Below, piece after piece: positions 5,656 to 11,580 of a stretch of 11,580 bases of DNA. The notes beneath the pieces are model-generated. The model did not search any database and had not been told where the DNA came from. It saw only the letters and a program-made list of their open reading frames with translations. A program made the position numbers and the translations under genes. This DNA is from an uncultured Acidimicrobiaceae bacterium (GTDB taxonomy: Bacteria > Actinomycetota > Acidimicrobiia > Acidimicrobiales > RAAP-2). Position 1 is the stretch's first letter, and the number at the start of each line of letters is the position of its first letter. Where the stretch lies: positions 1 through 11,580 of the forward strand of contig CALAYR010000054.1 of assembly GCA_937894805.1 (NCBI GenBank), written 5' to 3'.

Positions 5656-6444
5656 ATGACATTTGAACGACCACTACCTGCCTCACTCTCCCCCTCACGG
5701 TTGCAGGACTTTCAGTCGTGCCCTCGTAAGTTTCAGCACGCCTCCATCGATCGCATTCCTCAGCCCGCCACGAAGGCGACGGCCCTCGGACGTTTCGTGC
5801 ACTACGTCCTCGAGCAGGTCTTCAAGCTCGACAACGACCAGCGCGGTGAGCACCAAGTTGGTGCCTTTCTCAATGACGCGGTGTCCAATATTTTGACGGA
5901 CGACGTTCGTAGCGATCTCGGTCTCACCGAGGTCACGACGGCCTCCTTCGTCGACGAAGGCGAGCGGATCGCCAAGAACTACTTCACGATGGAGGACGCT
6001 ACGGCTCGTCAGGTCGAAGGGGTGGAGCAGCGTCTGAACGTAGAAATCGACGGAGTCCCACTCGTTGGCATCCTGGACCGACTCGATCGCGAAGAGGACG
6101 GCTCGCTGACCATCGTTGACTACAAGACCGGTCGTCTGCCCAACGTGAACTACCTCAGCTCCACCTTCGCCAACACTGAGCTCTACGCGGCCATGTGTCA
6201 GGCCGCTCTAGGTGAAACCCCTAAGCAGATCCGACTCCACTACGTCGGGGCCGGAGAAACCATCGAACGGCCCGTGACTGAGGTCGTGGTCGGAGCTCGT
6301 CGCAAGGCGGCTGTGAATGCCTGGTCCTCGATCAACAACTACTACTCCGAGGGAGAGTTCCCCGCGCGACCCTCCGCCAACTCGTGTCGCTTCTGCGCCT
6401 ATAAGCCACTCTGCAAGGCCAGTGGAGTAGCCGTTCCGGGCTAA
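5656..6444 (+). CDS. RecB/Cas4-like PD-(D/E)XK nuclease with Fe-S cysteines
   Basis: A 262-residue protein with the RecB-family nuclease core. Residues 11-26 are LSPSRLQDFQSCPRKF, the usual entry of this group, with C22. H49 lies in LGRFVHYVLE, D141 in GILDRLDR, and D155-Y-K157 in IVDYKTGR, matching the metal-binding and catalytic residues of the family. C244, C247 and C253 near the C-terminus (SCRFCAYKPLC) complete a four-cysteine set with C22, as in AddB and Cas4, where it binds a 4Fe-4S cluster. By family it is a single-strand DNA exonuclease or repair nuclease in the cytoplasm. There is no helicase part and no cas gene or CRISPR array here, so it is the stand-alone form common in Actinomycetota. 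The gene is followed after 15 bases by the DsbA-like gene. Its substrate and partners are unknown. Confidence 0.88.
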   Translation: MTFERPLPASLSPSRLQDFQSCPRKFQHASIDRIPQPATKATALGRFVHYVLEQVFKLDNDQRGEHQVGAFLNDAVSNILTDDVRSDLGLTEVTTASFVDEGERIAKNYFTMEDATARQVEGVEQRLNVEIDGVPLVGILDRLDREEDGSLTIVDYKTGRLPNVNYLSSTFANTELYAAMCQAALGETPKQIRLHYVGAGETIERPVTEVVVGARRKAAVNAWSSINNYYSEGEFPARPSANSCRFCAYKPLCKASGVAVPG

Positions 6445-6447
6445 CCG

Positions 6448-6453
6448 TAGGCT
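6448..6453 (+). promoter_or_regulatory. Candidate -10 hexamer TAGGCT of a leaderless promoter for the DsbA-like gene
   Basis: TAGGCT, six bases (GGCTCC), then ATG at 6460. It starts three bases after the TAA of the nuclease gene. It may give the second gene its own transcript in addition to read-through; a chance match is possible (about 1 in 64). Confidence 0.4.
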
Positions 6454-6459
6454 GGCTCC

Positions 6460-7062
6460 ATGGCACTTCCCGCGTTCACGATTTCATACGACTACCGCTG
6501 CCCCTTCGCTAAAAACATCCACTTGCACGTCATCACGGCGCTTCGGGCTGGTGCGGAATTTGACGTCACCTTTGCACCGTGGACCATGAGTCAAGGCCAC
6601 CGGACAGCGGGATCACCCGACGTTTGGGATGACCCCTCTAGGGACTCCGAACTTCTTTCCCTGGCCTACAGCACCTCTATTCGAGACCAGCAGGCCGAGC
6701 ACTTTCTTGAGGCTCACGAAGCACTCTTTCGTGGACGTCACGAGAAAGGCATCCGCCTCATCTCTCACGAGGAGATTGCCGACGTTTTGAAGAACACCGG
6801 AGTCAACATCGCAAGTGCCCGCGTCGATGTTGAGAGTCGTCGCCCCCACACCGTTATTGGTGAGACGTTCCGTAAATTTGAAAAGATGCAGGCCTTTGGA
6901 GTGCCTACGTTTGTCGTAAACGGCGACGCCACTTTCGTGCGATACATGAAGCCACCCACGGACGATGCGGCCAACTCCATGGCAATCATCACGTCGTTGG
7001 TAACACTGATGGCCGACTCGGCCGACCTCAACGAGTTCAAGCACACCCAACTGCCGAACTAG
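6460..7062 (+). CDS. DsbA-family thioredoxin-fold protein with single cysteine (CPFA)
   Basis: A 200-residue DsbA-like protein. The opening strand FTISYDYRCPFAKNIHLHV carries C14-P-F-A17 where family members usually have CPWC or CPHC, and QAFGVPTFVVNG supplies the cis-proline loop (P149). A helical insert lies between about 55 and 135. C14 is the only cysteine in the protein, so it cannot make an internal disulfide and would have to work through a mixed disulfide with a small thiol such as mycothiol, or as an isomerase or transferase like the related 2-hydroxychromene-2-carboxylate isomerases. No signal peptide is present, so it is cytoplasmic. It resembles the mycothiol-dependent nitroreductase branch, but the reaction is inferred. 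Its stop overlaps that of the sulfatase gene by two bases (CTAG). Confidence 0.82.
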   Translation: MALPAFTISYDYRCPFAKNIHLHVITALRAGAEFDVTFAPWTMSQGHRTAGSPDVWDDPSRDSELLSLAYSTSIRDQQAEHFLEAHEALFRGRHEKGIRLISHEEIADVLKNTGVNIASARVDVESRRPHTVIGETFRKFEKMQAFGVPTFVVNGDATFVRYMKPPTDDAANSMAIITSLVTLMADSADLNEFKHTQLPN

Positions 7063-8567
7063 GCGAGGCCGAGTCGCTCTAACTGCTCTGTTGGCGCCTC
7101 GAGTTTTCGCAACGCCTCTCGGAGCGCCTCGAGCGGTTGGTCGGTGTGATCTGCCTGGTTCTCAAGCTCAACGGGATCATTTCGGCGATTAAAGAGTTGG
7201 TCGCCGAGGTAGTTCGACTCCTGCGCCCAAAAGGGCACCGGATCACCGACGGCGAAGGGCTGGCGGATTACCGGAACATTCGAGCCGGGCATCCGGTCAA
7301 GAAAGGCCCGATCGTCGGGCCGAGGCAGTCGAATCGACGGGAAGGCGTGGACCGGCATGGTCGACCAGCGATTCGAGAACATCGAGAGTGGGCGATTGCC
7401 ATTCACTGGGGTGCGCGTAAATCTCCAGTCGTTATCGACGTAGGTAACCTCGCGGCCCCAAATGCCGGTTAGGACATGGTCGCGACCACTCGGCAGGCCC
7501 GACTCCATGGTGCCCACCAAGCTGTGGCCGTGAATCCGATGTTGAGGAGTCACGTCAAAGACTTCGCAGAGTGTGGCGTGGACATCGGTGGTCGTTGTGA
7601 GATCACTACGAGTGCCTGGTTCAACACCAGGCCACGACATCATGAGAGGAATGTGGCCCATCTCGGAAAAAACTGGTACGCCTGGTTTACCCCAAGTGCC
7701 ACCACGTTCGCCAAGGTAGTGACCGTGATCGGTCAAGACAATGACGGCGGTGTCGTCCCAAGCATTCGTGGCGTCGAGTTCATCCAAGACGCGACCGAAG
7801 TGGTGGTCAATCATCGAGAGTTTCGAACCATAGTTGGCGCGGATCTGCCTCGCCGTCTCCGGACCTGGAACGTGCTTGGATCCCGGCACGGCGTACGGCG
7901 GCCAAATGACTCGTGGACCGTCGCCCTGTCCGTACATCGAAGCCCACGGCTCGGGGGTGTCGAACGGTTCGTGAGGATCAAATTCGTCGATTAAGAGAAA
8001 GTATCGATCGTGCTGGCCGTGGTTTGCCCGTATCCACCGGGCCGCTTCGGCCATGGTCTGAGGTCCCGGAAAATCTTCCTCACTTTTGAAGTAGGTTCGC
8101 GATGTGTCGTAACCACGATGAAACGGCGCCGCTTGGGCGGGCAGGGCGGGGGCGCCAACCCACGAGGGGTCCAGGCGTGTCATCCAAGGATCATCCTCAT
8201 GCCCCCGCACGTAGGACCAGGCGGAGAAGTCCGTATGGAAGTTCTCGCCACCACTCTCGAAGAGATGCGGATGGTCAGTAATCAGTTGAGTCACCACACC
8301 CTGACGACGGAGTTCGTACGTAATGGCATCTTCCCAGATCTCAATTGACCCCCACGGACGCCAAAGAAAGTCCAGGGCTCCACAGAGCAGGTCGTGTCGG
8401 GCAGGCATGCACGGCAGTGAGCCGGTTTGATGATTAGTAAAACGCACCGCTCGTTGAGCAAAACGGTCGAGATTTGGAGTTTGAAACTCGGTTGCGCCGT
8501 AGGGGCCAATCAGATGGCGGTTCAGCGAGTCAAAGAGAATGACGACGACGTTCTTCGGCGTCGACAT
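7059..8567 (-). CDS. Sulfatase family hydrolase (formylglycine type)
   Basis: A 502-residue protein of the alkaline phosphatase/sulfatase superfamily. The N-terminus NVVVILFDSLNRHLIGPYG holds the first metal ligand (D13). C53-M-P-A-R57 in SLPCMPARHDLLCG is the CxPxR signature whose cysteine is turned into formylglycine. FDPHEPF (H199), VLTDHGHYLGERG (D280, H281) and K294 complete the expected active site. By family it removes sulfate, or sometimes phosphonate, from an organic ester; the substrate is unknown. There is no signal peptide, so it acts inside the cell. I place the start at the ATG at 8567, four bases after the stop of the F420 gene and behind AAGAGA; a longer start at 8642 would run 71 bases into that gene. 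A formylglycine-generating enzyme would be needed elsewhere in the genome. Confidence 0.9.
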   Translation of the reverse strand: MSTPKNVVVILFDSLNRHLIGPYGATEFQTPNLDRFAQRAVRFTNHQTGSLPCMPARHDLLCGALDFLWRPWGSIEIWEDAITYELRRQGVVTQLITDHPHLFESGGENFHTDFSAWSYVRGHEDDPWMTRLDPSWVGAPALPAQAAPFHRGYDTSRTYFKSEEDFPGPQTMAEAARWIRANHGQHDRYFLLIDEFDPHEPFDTPEPWASMYGQGDGPRVIWPPYAVPGSKHVPGPETARQIRANYGSKLSMIDHHFGRVLDELDATNAWDDTAVIVLTDHGHYLGERGGTWGKPGVPVFSEMGHIPLMMSWPGVEPGTRSDLTTTTDVHATLCEVFDVTPQHRIHGHSLVGTMESGLPSGRDHVLTGIWGREVTYVDNDWRFTRTPVNGNRPLSMFSNRWSTMPVHAFPSIRLPRPDDRAFLDRMPGSNVPVIRQPFAVGDPVPFWAQESNYLGDQLFNRRNDPVELENQADHTDQPLEALREALRKLEAPTEQLERLGLA

Positions 8568-8571
8568 TCTC

Positions 8572-9480
8572 TTAGCCAGCCTGGTACTCGAGCATTGCTT
8601 CGAGCGAAGCTTGGCGCTCTTCGGCCGTGCCGCTCGCGGCACCGGAGAACTCCGTCACACCGGCATCGGCTAGTGCCTGAATCATCTCGAGAACTTGGGC
8701 CTTGCTACCAATGAGTGCAGCGTCGGCTACTTCGACCGCACCTTCGCGGTCGAGCATCGCCCGGTAGCTCGGCAGAGTGCCGTACATGGCGTAGGTTTCA
8801 TTAACGCGAGCTCGAGCACCGTCAACGTCGTCAGTAACAACGATGGGCAGCGAGCAGATGATGCGCGGGGCGGGGCGCCCGGCGGCTTCAGCCGCTTCGC
8901 GGATACGAGGAGTGATGTGAGACTCGATGGTCTTGCGACCAGTCATCCACAGAGCCGTTCCGTCGGCCTCACGACCGGCCAAGTCCAACATGACCGAACC
9001 GAGTGCGGCGATGATCAGACTCGGTGTTCCTGGGTCCTTTGGTCCGAGCGGACCCATCGCCACAGCGCTCACGCGCTCACCGCTGGTCGCGACGGCCTCG
9101 CCCCGCAACATTGGGGCTAGGGCGGCTACGTACTCGCGCATGTAGGTAGCGGGCTTTTCAAATGACATGCCCCACATGTTCTCTACGACCATCTTGTGTG
9201 AGAGACCGATACCGAGTGTCAGGTGCCCACCAATGGCCCCTTCCACGGTGCGAGCCTGAGCCGCGAGCATGTTGGGGTGGCGGGGCTGAATCGGCACCAC
9301 GGCCGTGCCTAGATCAAGGTCTCGCATTTGGTGACCAACAATGGCGAGCGTCGTCAGCGTGTCCGGTCCAAAAATCTGTGAGGCCCACAGACTGGTGAAT
9401 CCCTGCTCGCGAAGTTTGGATGCGCGGGCCAGAACCTGCTCAATCGTTCCATCAACATCAAGTCCGGTTCCAATACGCAT
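8572..9480 (-). CDS. LLM-class F420-dependent oxidoreductase (MSMEG_4879-like)
   Basis: A 302-residue TIM-barrel flavin/F420 protein of the bacterial luciferase-like group. MRIGTGLDVDG, LREQGFTSLWASQIFGPDTL, LGTAVVPIQPRHP, GGHLTLGIGLSH and SFEKPATYMREY are hallmark stretches. They fit the actinobacterial subfamily I know from MSMEG_4879-type F420 oxidoreductases. The enzyme is expected to move a hydride between reduced F420 and an organic substrate in the cytoplasm; the substrate is not known. The sulfatase gene starts four bases after its stop, so the two are one transcript and could act on one compound, for example removal of a sulfate group after or before reduction. The start is fixed by a GGGAG Shine-Dalgarno. 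It diverges from purK, with only 35 bases between the two start codons. Confidence 0.9.
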   Translation of the reverse strand: MRIGTGLDVDGTIEQVLARASKLREQGFTSLWASQIFGPDTLTTLAIVGHQMRDLDLGTAVVPIQPRHPNMLAAQARTVEGAIGGHLTLGIGLSHKMVVENMWGMSFEKPATYMREYVAALAPMLRGEAVATSGERVSAVAMGPLGPKDPGTPSLIIAALGSVMLDLAGREADGTALWMTGRKTIESHITPRIREAAEAAGRPAPRIICSLPIVVTDDVDGARARVNETYAMYGTLPSYRAMLDREGAVEVADAALIGSKAQVLEMIQALADAGVTEFSGAASGTAEERQASLEAMLEYQAG

Positions 9481-9485
9481 CGGAT

Positions 9486-9490
9486 CTCCC
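9486..9490 (-). promoter_or_regulatory. Shine-Dalgarno GGGAG for the F420 oxidoreductase
   Basis: GGGAG lies five bases before the ATG at 9480 on the minus strand. It shows this transcript has a 5' leader, unlike the other first-in-transcript genes of the window. Confidence 0.7.
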
Positions 9491-9502
9491 TTTTATTACC
9501 TG

Positions 9503-9508
9503 TAGCGT
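9503..9508 (+). promoter_or_regulatory. purK: -10 hexamer TAGCGT of a leaderless promoter for purK
   Basis: TAGCGT is followed by seven bases (TTTAACT) and the GTG at 9516. The hexamer is the same as those before pimB and glbO. It lies in the 35-base gap shared with the divergent F420 oxidoreductase gene. Confidence 0.5.
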
Positions 9509-9515
9509 TTTAACT

Positions 9516-10664
9516 GTGCCGAAGGTTATCGACCCTCGCAGTAATCCCAGCGTAGGCGTAATTGGTGCCGGCCAATTGGCTCTCATGATGGCCGAAGCGG
9601 CCGCAACACTGCCGCTTGAACTCTCGCTGCTCGCGGCTTCAAGCGATGACGCCGCCATTTCATATTTTCGCCAGGTCGCCTTCGGCTCCGCCCATGCGTT
9701 TGACGACGTCATGGGTTTTGCTCGGAACAATGACACCACCACCTTTGACCACGAACTCGTCAATCTCGAGGCCGTTGTCGCCCTGGAAGACGAGGGGCGG
9801 GCCATCTTTCCGAGTGCGCAGGCCCTGCGCTTCGCGGTCGACAAGGCCTACCAGCGAACCGTCTTCGCCGCCGAGGGCCTTCCCATTCCGGACTTCGTGG
9901 TGTTGGAGAACTTCGACGAAATGGCAATCCGTGATTTTCTCGCGGCTCACCCCGACGGTGTCGTCGTGAAGTCGGCCCGCGGTGGTTACGACGGGCGGGG
10001 CGTAGCCGTACTCGGCGCCGGCGTTGATCCCCTCGAAACAATCACCAACTTTCTAACGGCCGGCACTGTCGTGCTGGAAGAGCGCGTCACGATGCTGGCC
10101 GAAATGGCCGTCTCGATCGTTACGGGGCGAAACGGCGATCGTGTGGTGTATCCAGTCGTCGATACCGTGCAGCGCGATGGCATGTGCGTAGAGGTGAACT
10201 ATCCGTCCACGTTGAGCGTCGAGACCCTTGAAGCGGCCGAACGTATTGCTCGCGCCGTGGCGAGCCGTGTCAATGCCGTCGGCGTCTTGGCGGTTGAGCT
10301 CTTTTCTACTCCCAAGGGTGTGCTGATCAATGAAGTGGCCACCCGACCCCACAACTCGGGCCACTGGACCATTGAAGGTACGACTGCGAGTCAGTTTGAG
10401 AATCATCTTCGCGCCGTCGCCGGCTTGGACCTGGTTAGCCCCGTCGCCACGGGCGCCTTTGTCACCATGGTCAACGTGATTGGCTCCGTTCGCCCGGGCG
10501 ACTTCGAAGCGGCGCGCGGCGTGCCCGGAGCAGTCATCCACGACTACGGCAAGTCGTGGCGTCCAGGGCGCAAACTTGGCCATGTGACTGCAGTGGGCGA
10601 TAATAGAAGTGGAGTGTCAAAGACGGCGTGGGACGCCGCCGCGCTACTCCAACCGTCAAACTAA
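9516..10664 (+). CDS. purK: N5-carboxyaminoimidazole ribonucleotide synthase
   Basis: A 382-residue ATP-grasp enzyme that makes N5-CAIR from AIR, bicarbonate and ATP in purine synthesis. VGVIGAGQLALMMAEAA opens the N-terminal domain. VVKSARGGYDGRG (K152, 158-162) is the ATP-binding loop and lid. E261, N272-E273 and the run ATRPHNSGHW (275-284) give the metal and substrate contacts typical of PurK. The GTG at 9516 is preferred because the homologous part begins shortly after it and because longer starts overlap the divergent gene. The Shine-Dalgarno of purE overlaps the purK stop, so the two are translated in series. Length matches the family. Confidence 0.97.
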   Translation: MPKVIDPRSNPSVGVIGAGQLALMMAEAAATLPLELSLLAASSDDAAISYFRQVAFGSAHAFDDVMGFARNNDTTTFDHELVNLEAVVALEDEGRAIFPSAQALRFAVDKAYQRTVFAAEGLPIPDFVVLENFDEMAIRDFLAAHPDGVVVKSARGGYDGRGVAVLGAGVDPLETITNFLTAGTVVLEERVTMLAEMAVSIVTGRNGDRVVYPVVDTVQRDGMCVEVNYPSTLSVETLEAAERIARAVASRVNAVGVLAVELFSTPKGVLINEVATRPHNSGHWTIEGTTASQFENHLRAVAGLDLVSPVATGAFVTMVNVIGSVRPGDFEAARGVPGAVIHDYGKSWRPGRKLGHVTAVGDNRSGVSKTAWDAAALLQPSN

Positions 10665-10669
10665 GGAGA
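10663..10669 (+). promoter_or_regulatory. purE: Shine-Dalgarno AAGGAGA for purE
   Basis: AAGGAGA lies four bases before the GTG at 10674 and overlaps the TAA of purK. It decides the purE start and links the two genes translationally. Confidence 0.8.
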
Positions 10670-10673
10670 GACC

Positions 10674-11165
10674 GTGTCGAATCCAATTGTGGGAGTGGTC
10701 ATGGGCAGCGCCTCAGACCACCCAGTCATGGCAGATGCCCTCCACGTCCTCAACCGTTTCGGTATTCATCACGAAACCCACGTTGTCTCCGCACATCGCA
10801 CACCGGAAGCGATGATCGCGTACGGCCGTACTGCCCGCGAACGGGGACTCAAGATATTGATCGCTGGCGCCGGTGGCGCCGCTCACCTCCCAGGAATGCT
10901 GGCCGCCGTGACTACCTTGCCCGTTATTGGAGTTCCCGTTGAGCTCGCTCGTCTTGATGGTCTCGACTCACTGCTCTCTATTGTGCAGATGCCTCGCGGC
11001 GTACCCGTGGCGACCGTGGCTATCAACGGGGCCACCAATGCCGCGCTCTTGGCGGCTCGAATCCTCGGGCTCGACAGTGAGCACATTGCCAACGAACTAG
11101 AGCTCTACCGCTTAGAGCTCATCGAACAGGCCACCGCGCAAGATCGCGAACTTCCCCGGTCGTGA
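10674..11165 (+). CDS. purE: N5-carboxyaminoimidazole ribonucleotide mutase (class I PurE)
   Basis: A 163-residue PurE that moves the carboxyl group of N5-CAIR from nitrogen to carbon 4 of the imidazole ring to make CAIR, the step after PurK. The class I motifs are all visible: GSASD (11-15), SAHRTP (39-44, with H41, the catalytic histidine), AGAGGAAHLPGM (64-75) and QMPRGVPVATVAINGATNAALLA (near 105-127). PurE of this class forms an octamer in the cytoplasm. The gene is in the same transcript as purK and overlaps the following deacetylase gene by four bases (GTGA). Length and order match a normal enzyme. Confidence 0.97.
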   Translation: MSNPIVGVVMGSASDHPVMADALHVLNRFGIHHETHVVSAHRTPEAMIAYGRTARERGLKILIAGAGGAAHLPGMLAAVTTLPVIGVPVELARLDGLDSLLSIVQMPRGVPVATVAINGATNAALLAARILGLDSEHIANELELYRLELIEQATAQDRELPRS

Positions 11166-11580
11166 CCGAATCGCTCAATAGTCTCGGTGTCAGCACTACT
11201 CGCGCCGTACTGATCAGCGCCTCTGACGCTGGACTCACCTACGGCGTCAACGAAGGAATCCGGCAGGCCCTCACCAGCGGTGTCGTCGGCGATGCCTCCC
11301 TCCTCGTGGTGGCGCCCTTCGCTCGAGAGGCCGTGTCGCGCCTGGGCACCCAACTCGGCGTTCAACTTGCACTCAGCGCGGAGCACGAGTTGCTCGAGAT
11401 GCGACCCGTCACCTACTCGCCATCCCTCCTCGGCGGTCGAGGCGGATTCCCGATCGACGCATCGGATGCCGCCGAACACGCCGACCCCGACGAGGTCTAC
11501 CGGGAGTTCGTGGCCCAAATTGAACGAGCAAAGACCCTCGGGGTGACGCCAACCTTTCTGACGTCACACGATGATGTCGT
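11162..11580 (+). CDS. YdjC/ChbG-like deacetylase (3' end cut by window edge)
   Basis: The first 139 residues of a YdjC/ChbG-type polysaccharide deacetylase. ISASDAGLTYGVNEGI matches the family opening I.ADD.G...GVN.GI, with D22 as the expected catalytic or metal residue. SGVVGDASLLVVAPFAREAV follows the usual S-x-S-x-M-V-P stretch. LGVQLALSAEHE corresponds to the G-V-H-L-x-L-T-S-E block, and TFLTSHDD to the D-S-H-x-H block. In this copy the metal-binding histidine of GVHL is glutamine (Q68), while H136 remains, so activity may differ from the family norm. The GTG start overlaps the purE stop by four bases, so it is in the purKE transcript, an unusual partner for a carbohydrate deacetylase. 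Family members remove N-acetyl groups from sugars; the substrate here is unknown. Confidence 0.75.
   Translation, partial: MTESLNSLGVSTTRAVLISASDAGLTYGVNEGIRQALTSGVVGDASLLVVAPFAREAVSRLGTQLGVQLALSAEHELLEMRPVTYSPSLLGGRGGFPIDASDAAEHADPDEVYREFVAQIERAKTLGVTPTFLTSHDDV

Noticed and set aside
5656..6444. Cas4 of a CRISPR system
   Set aside because: The protein has the Cas4/RecB core and cysteines, but no cas1, cas2 or repeat array is present; a stand-alone RecB-like nuclease fits better.
7137..8348. Plus-strand open frames of 111, 172 and 112 aa opposite the sulfatase
   Set aside because: They lie in the antisense frame of a clearly recognised sulfatase and show no motifs or ribosome sites.
8568..8642. 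Longer start for the sulfatase at 8642
   Set aside because: It would add 25 basic residues with no homology and run into the upstream gene; the ATG at 8567 sits right behind the upstream stop with a ribosome site.
9420..9515. Longer start for purK at 9420
   Set aside because: The added residues lie antisense to the F420 oxidoreductase start and are not part of the PurK fold; GTG at 9516 has a promoter hexamer at the right spacing.

Overview
The window reads as chromosomal DNA from a high-GC member of the Actinomycetota. The pointers are a PimB-type mannosyltransferase (phosphatidylinositol mannosides), a group II truncated hemoglobin of the GlbO type, an F420-dependent luciferase-like oxidoreductase, frequent GTG starts, and a surface protein with an LAXTG-type sorting signal. 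The density of genes and the leaderless promoter pattern would fit an aquatic or free-living acidimicrobial-type lineage, but the class is an inference from gene content only. No phage, insertion sequence, CRISPR array or plasmid function was seen.

Layout. Positions 1-1943 are a minus-strand block of five genes: a 70-aa double-CxxC protein, a thioredoxin-like CDGC protein, a 74-aa four-cysteine protein, a 58-aa one-helix membrane protein, and pimB, which runs off the left edge. Diverging from it is a 754-aa cell-wall-anchored surface protein (2022-4286) with a signal peptide, Cna-B/SpaA-like domains and a C-terminal LATTG sorting signal. It meets the glbO gene (4283-4657, minus) tail to tail with overlapping stop codons. 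A tRNA-Gly(UCC) follows at 4712-4782. Two minus-strand genes come next, an SRPBCC-fold protein and an unrecognised 100-aa protein, then a plus-strand pair: a RecB/Cas4-like PD-(D/E)XK nuclease with an iron-sulfur cysteine set and a DsbA-family monothiol protein. A second overlapping-stop junction (7059-7062) leads into a minus-strand pair: a sulfatase transcribed after an F420-dependent oxidoreductase. At the right end, purK, purE and a YdjC/ChbG-like deacetylase (cut by the right edge) form a tight plus-strand operon; PurK and PurE act in consecutive steps of purine synthesis (AIR to N5-CAIR to CAIR).

The strongest non-gene signal is a shared promoter grammar. Seven starts have a TANNNT hexamer followed by exactly six bases and then the start codon, and purK has the same with seven. 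This is the geometry of leaderless transcription, where the mRNA begins at the start codon. Genes inside operons, and the F420 oxidoreductase, instead use Shine-Dalgarno sequences or stop/start coupling. The most unusual protein is the surface adhesin: its last two domains are a duplicated module with a conserved WC...LHC cysteine pair that may replace the usual isopeptide bond. No complete novel defence or biosynthetic system was found; the surface protein and the cysteine-pair mini-operon next to pimB are the best candidates for undescribed biology.
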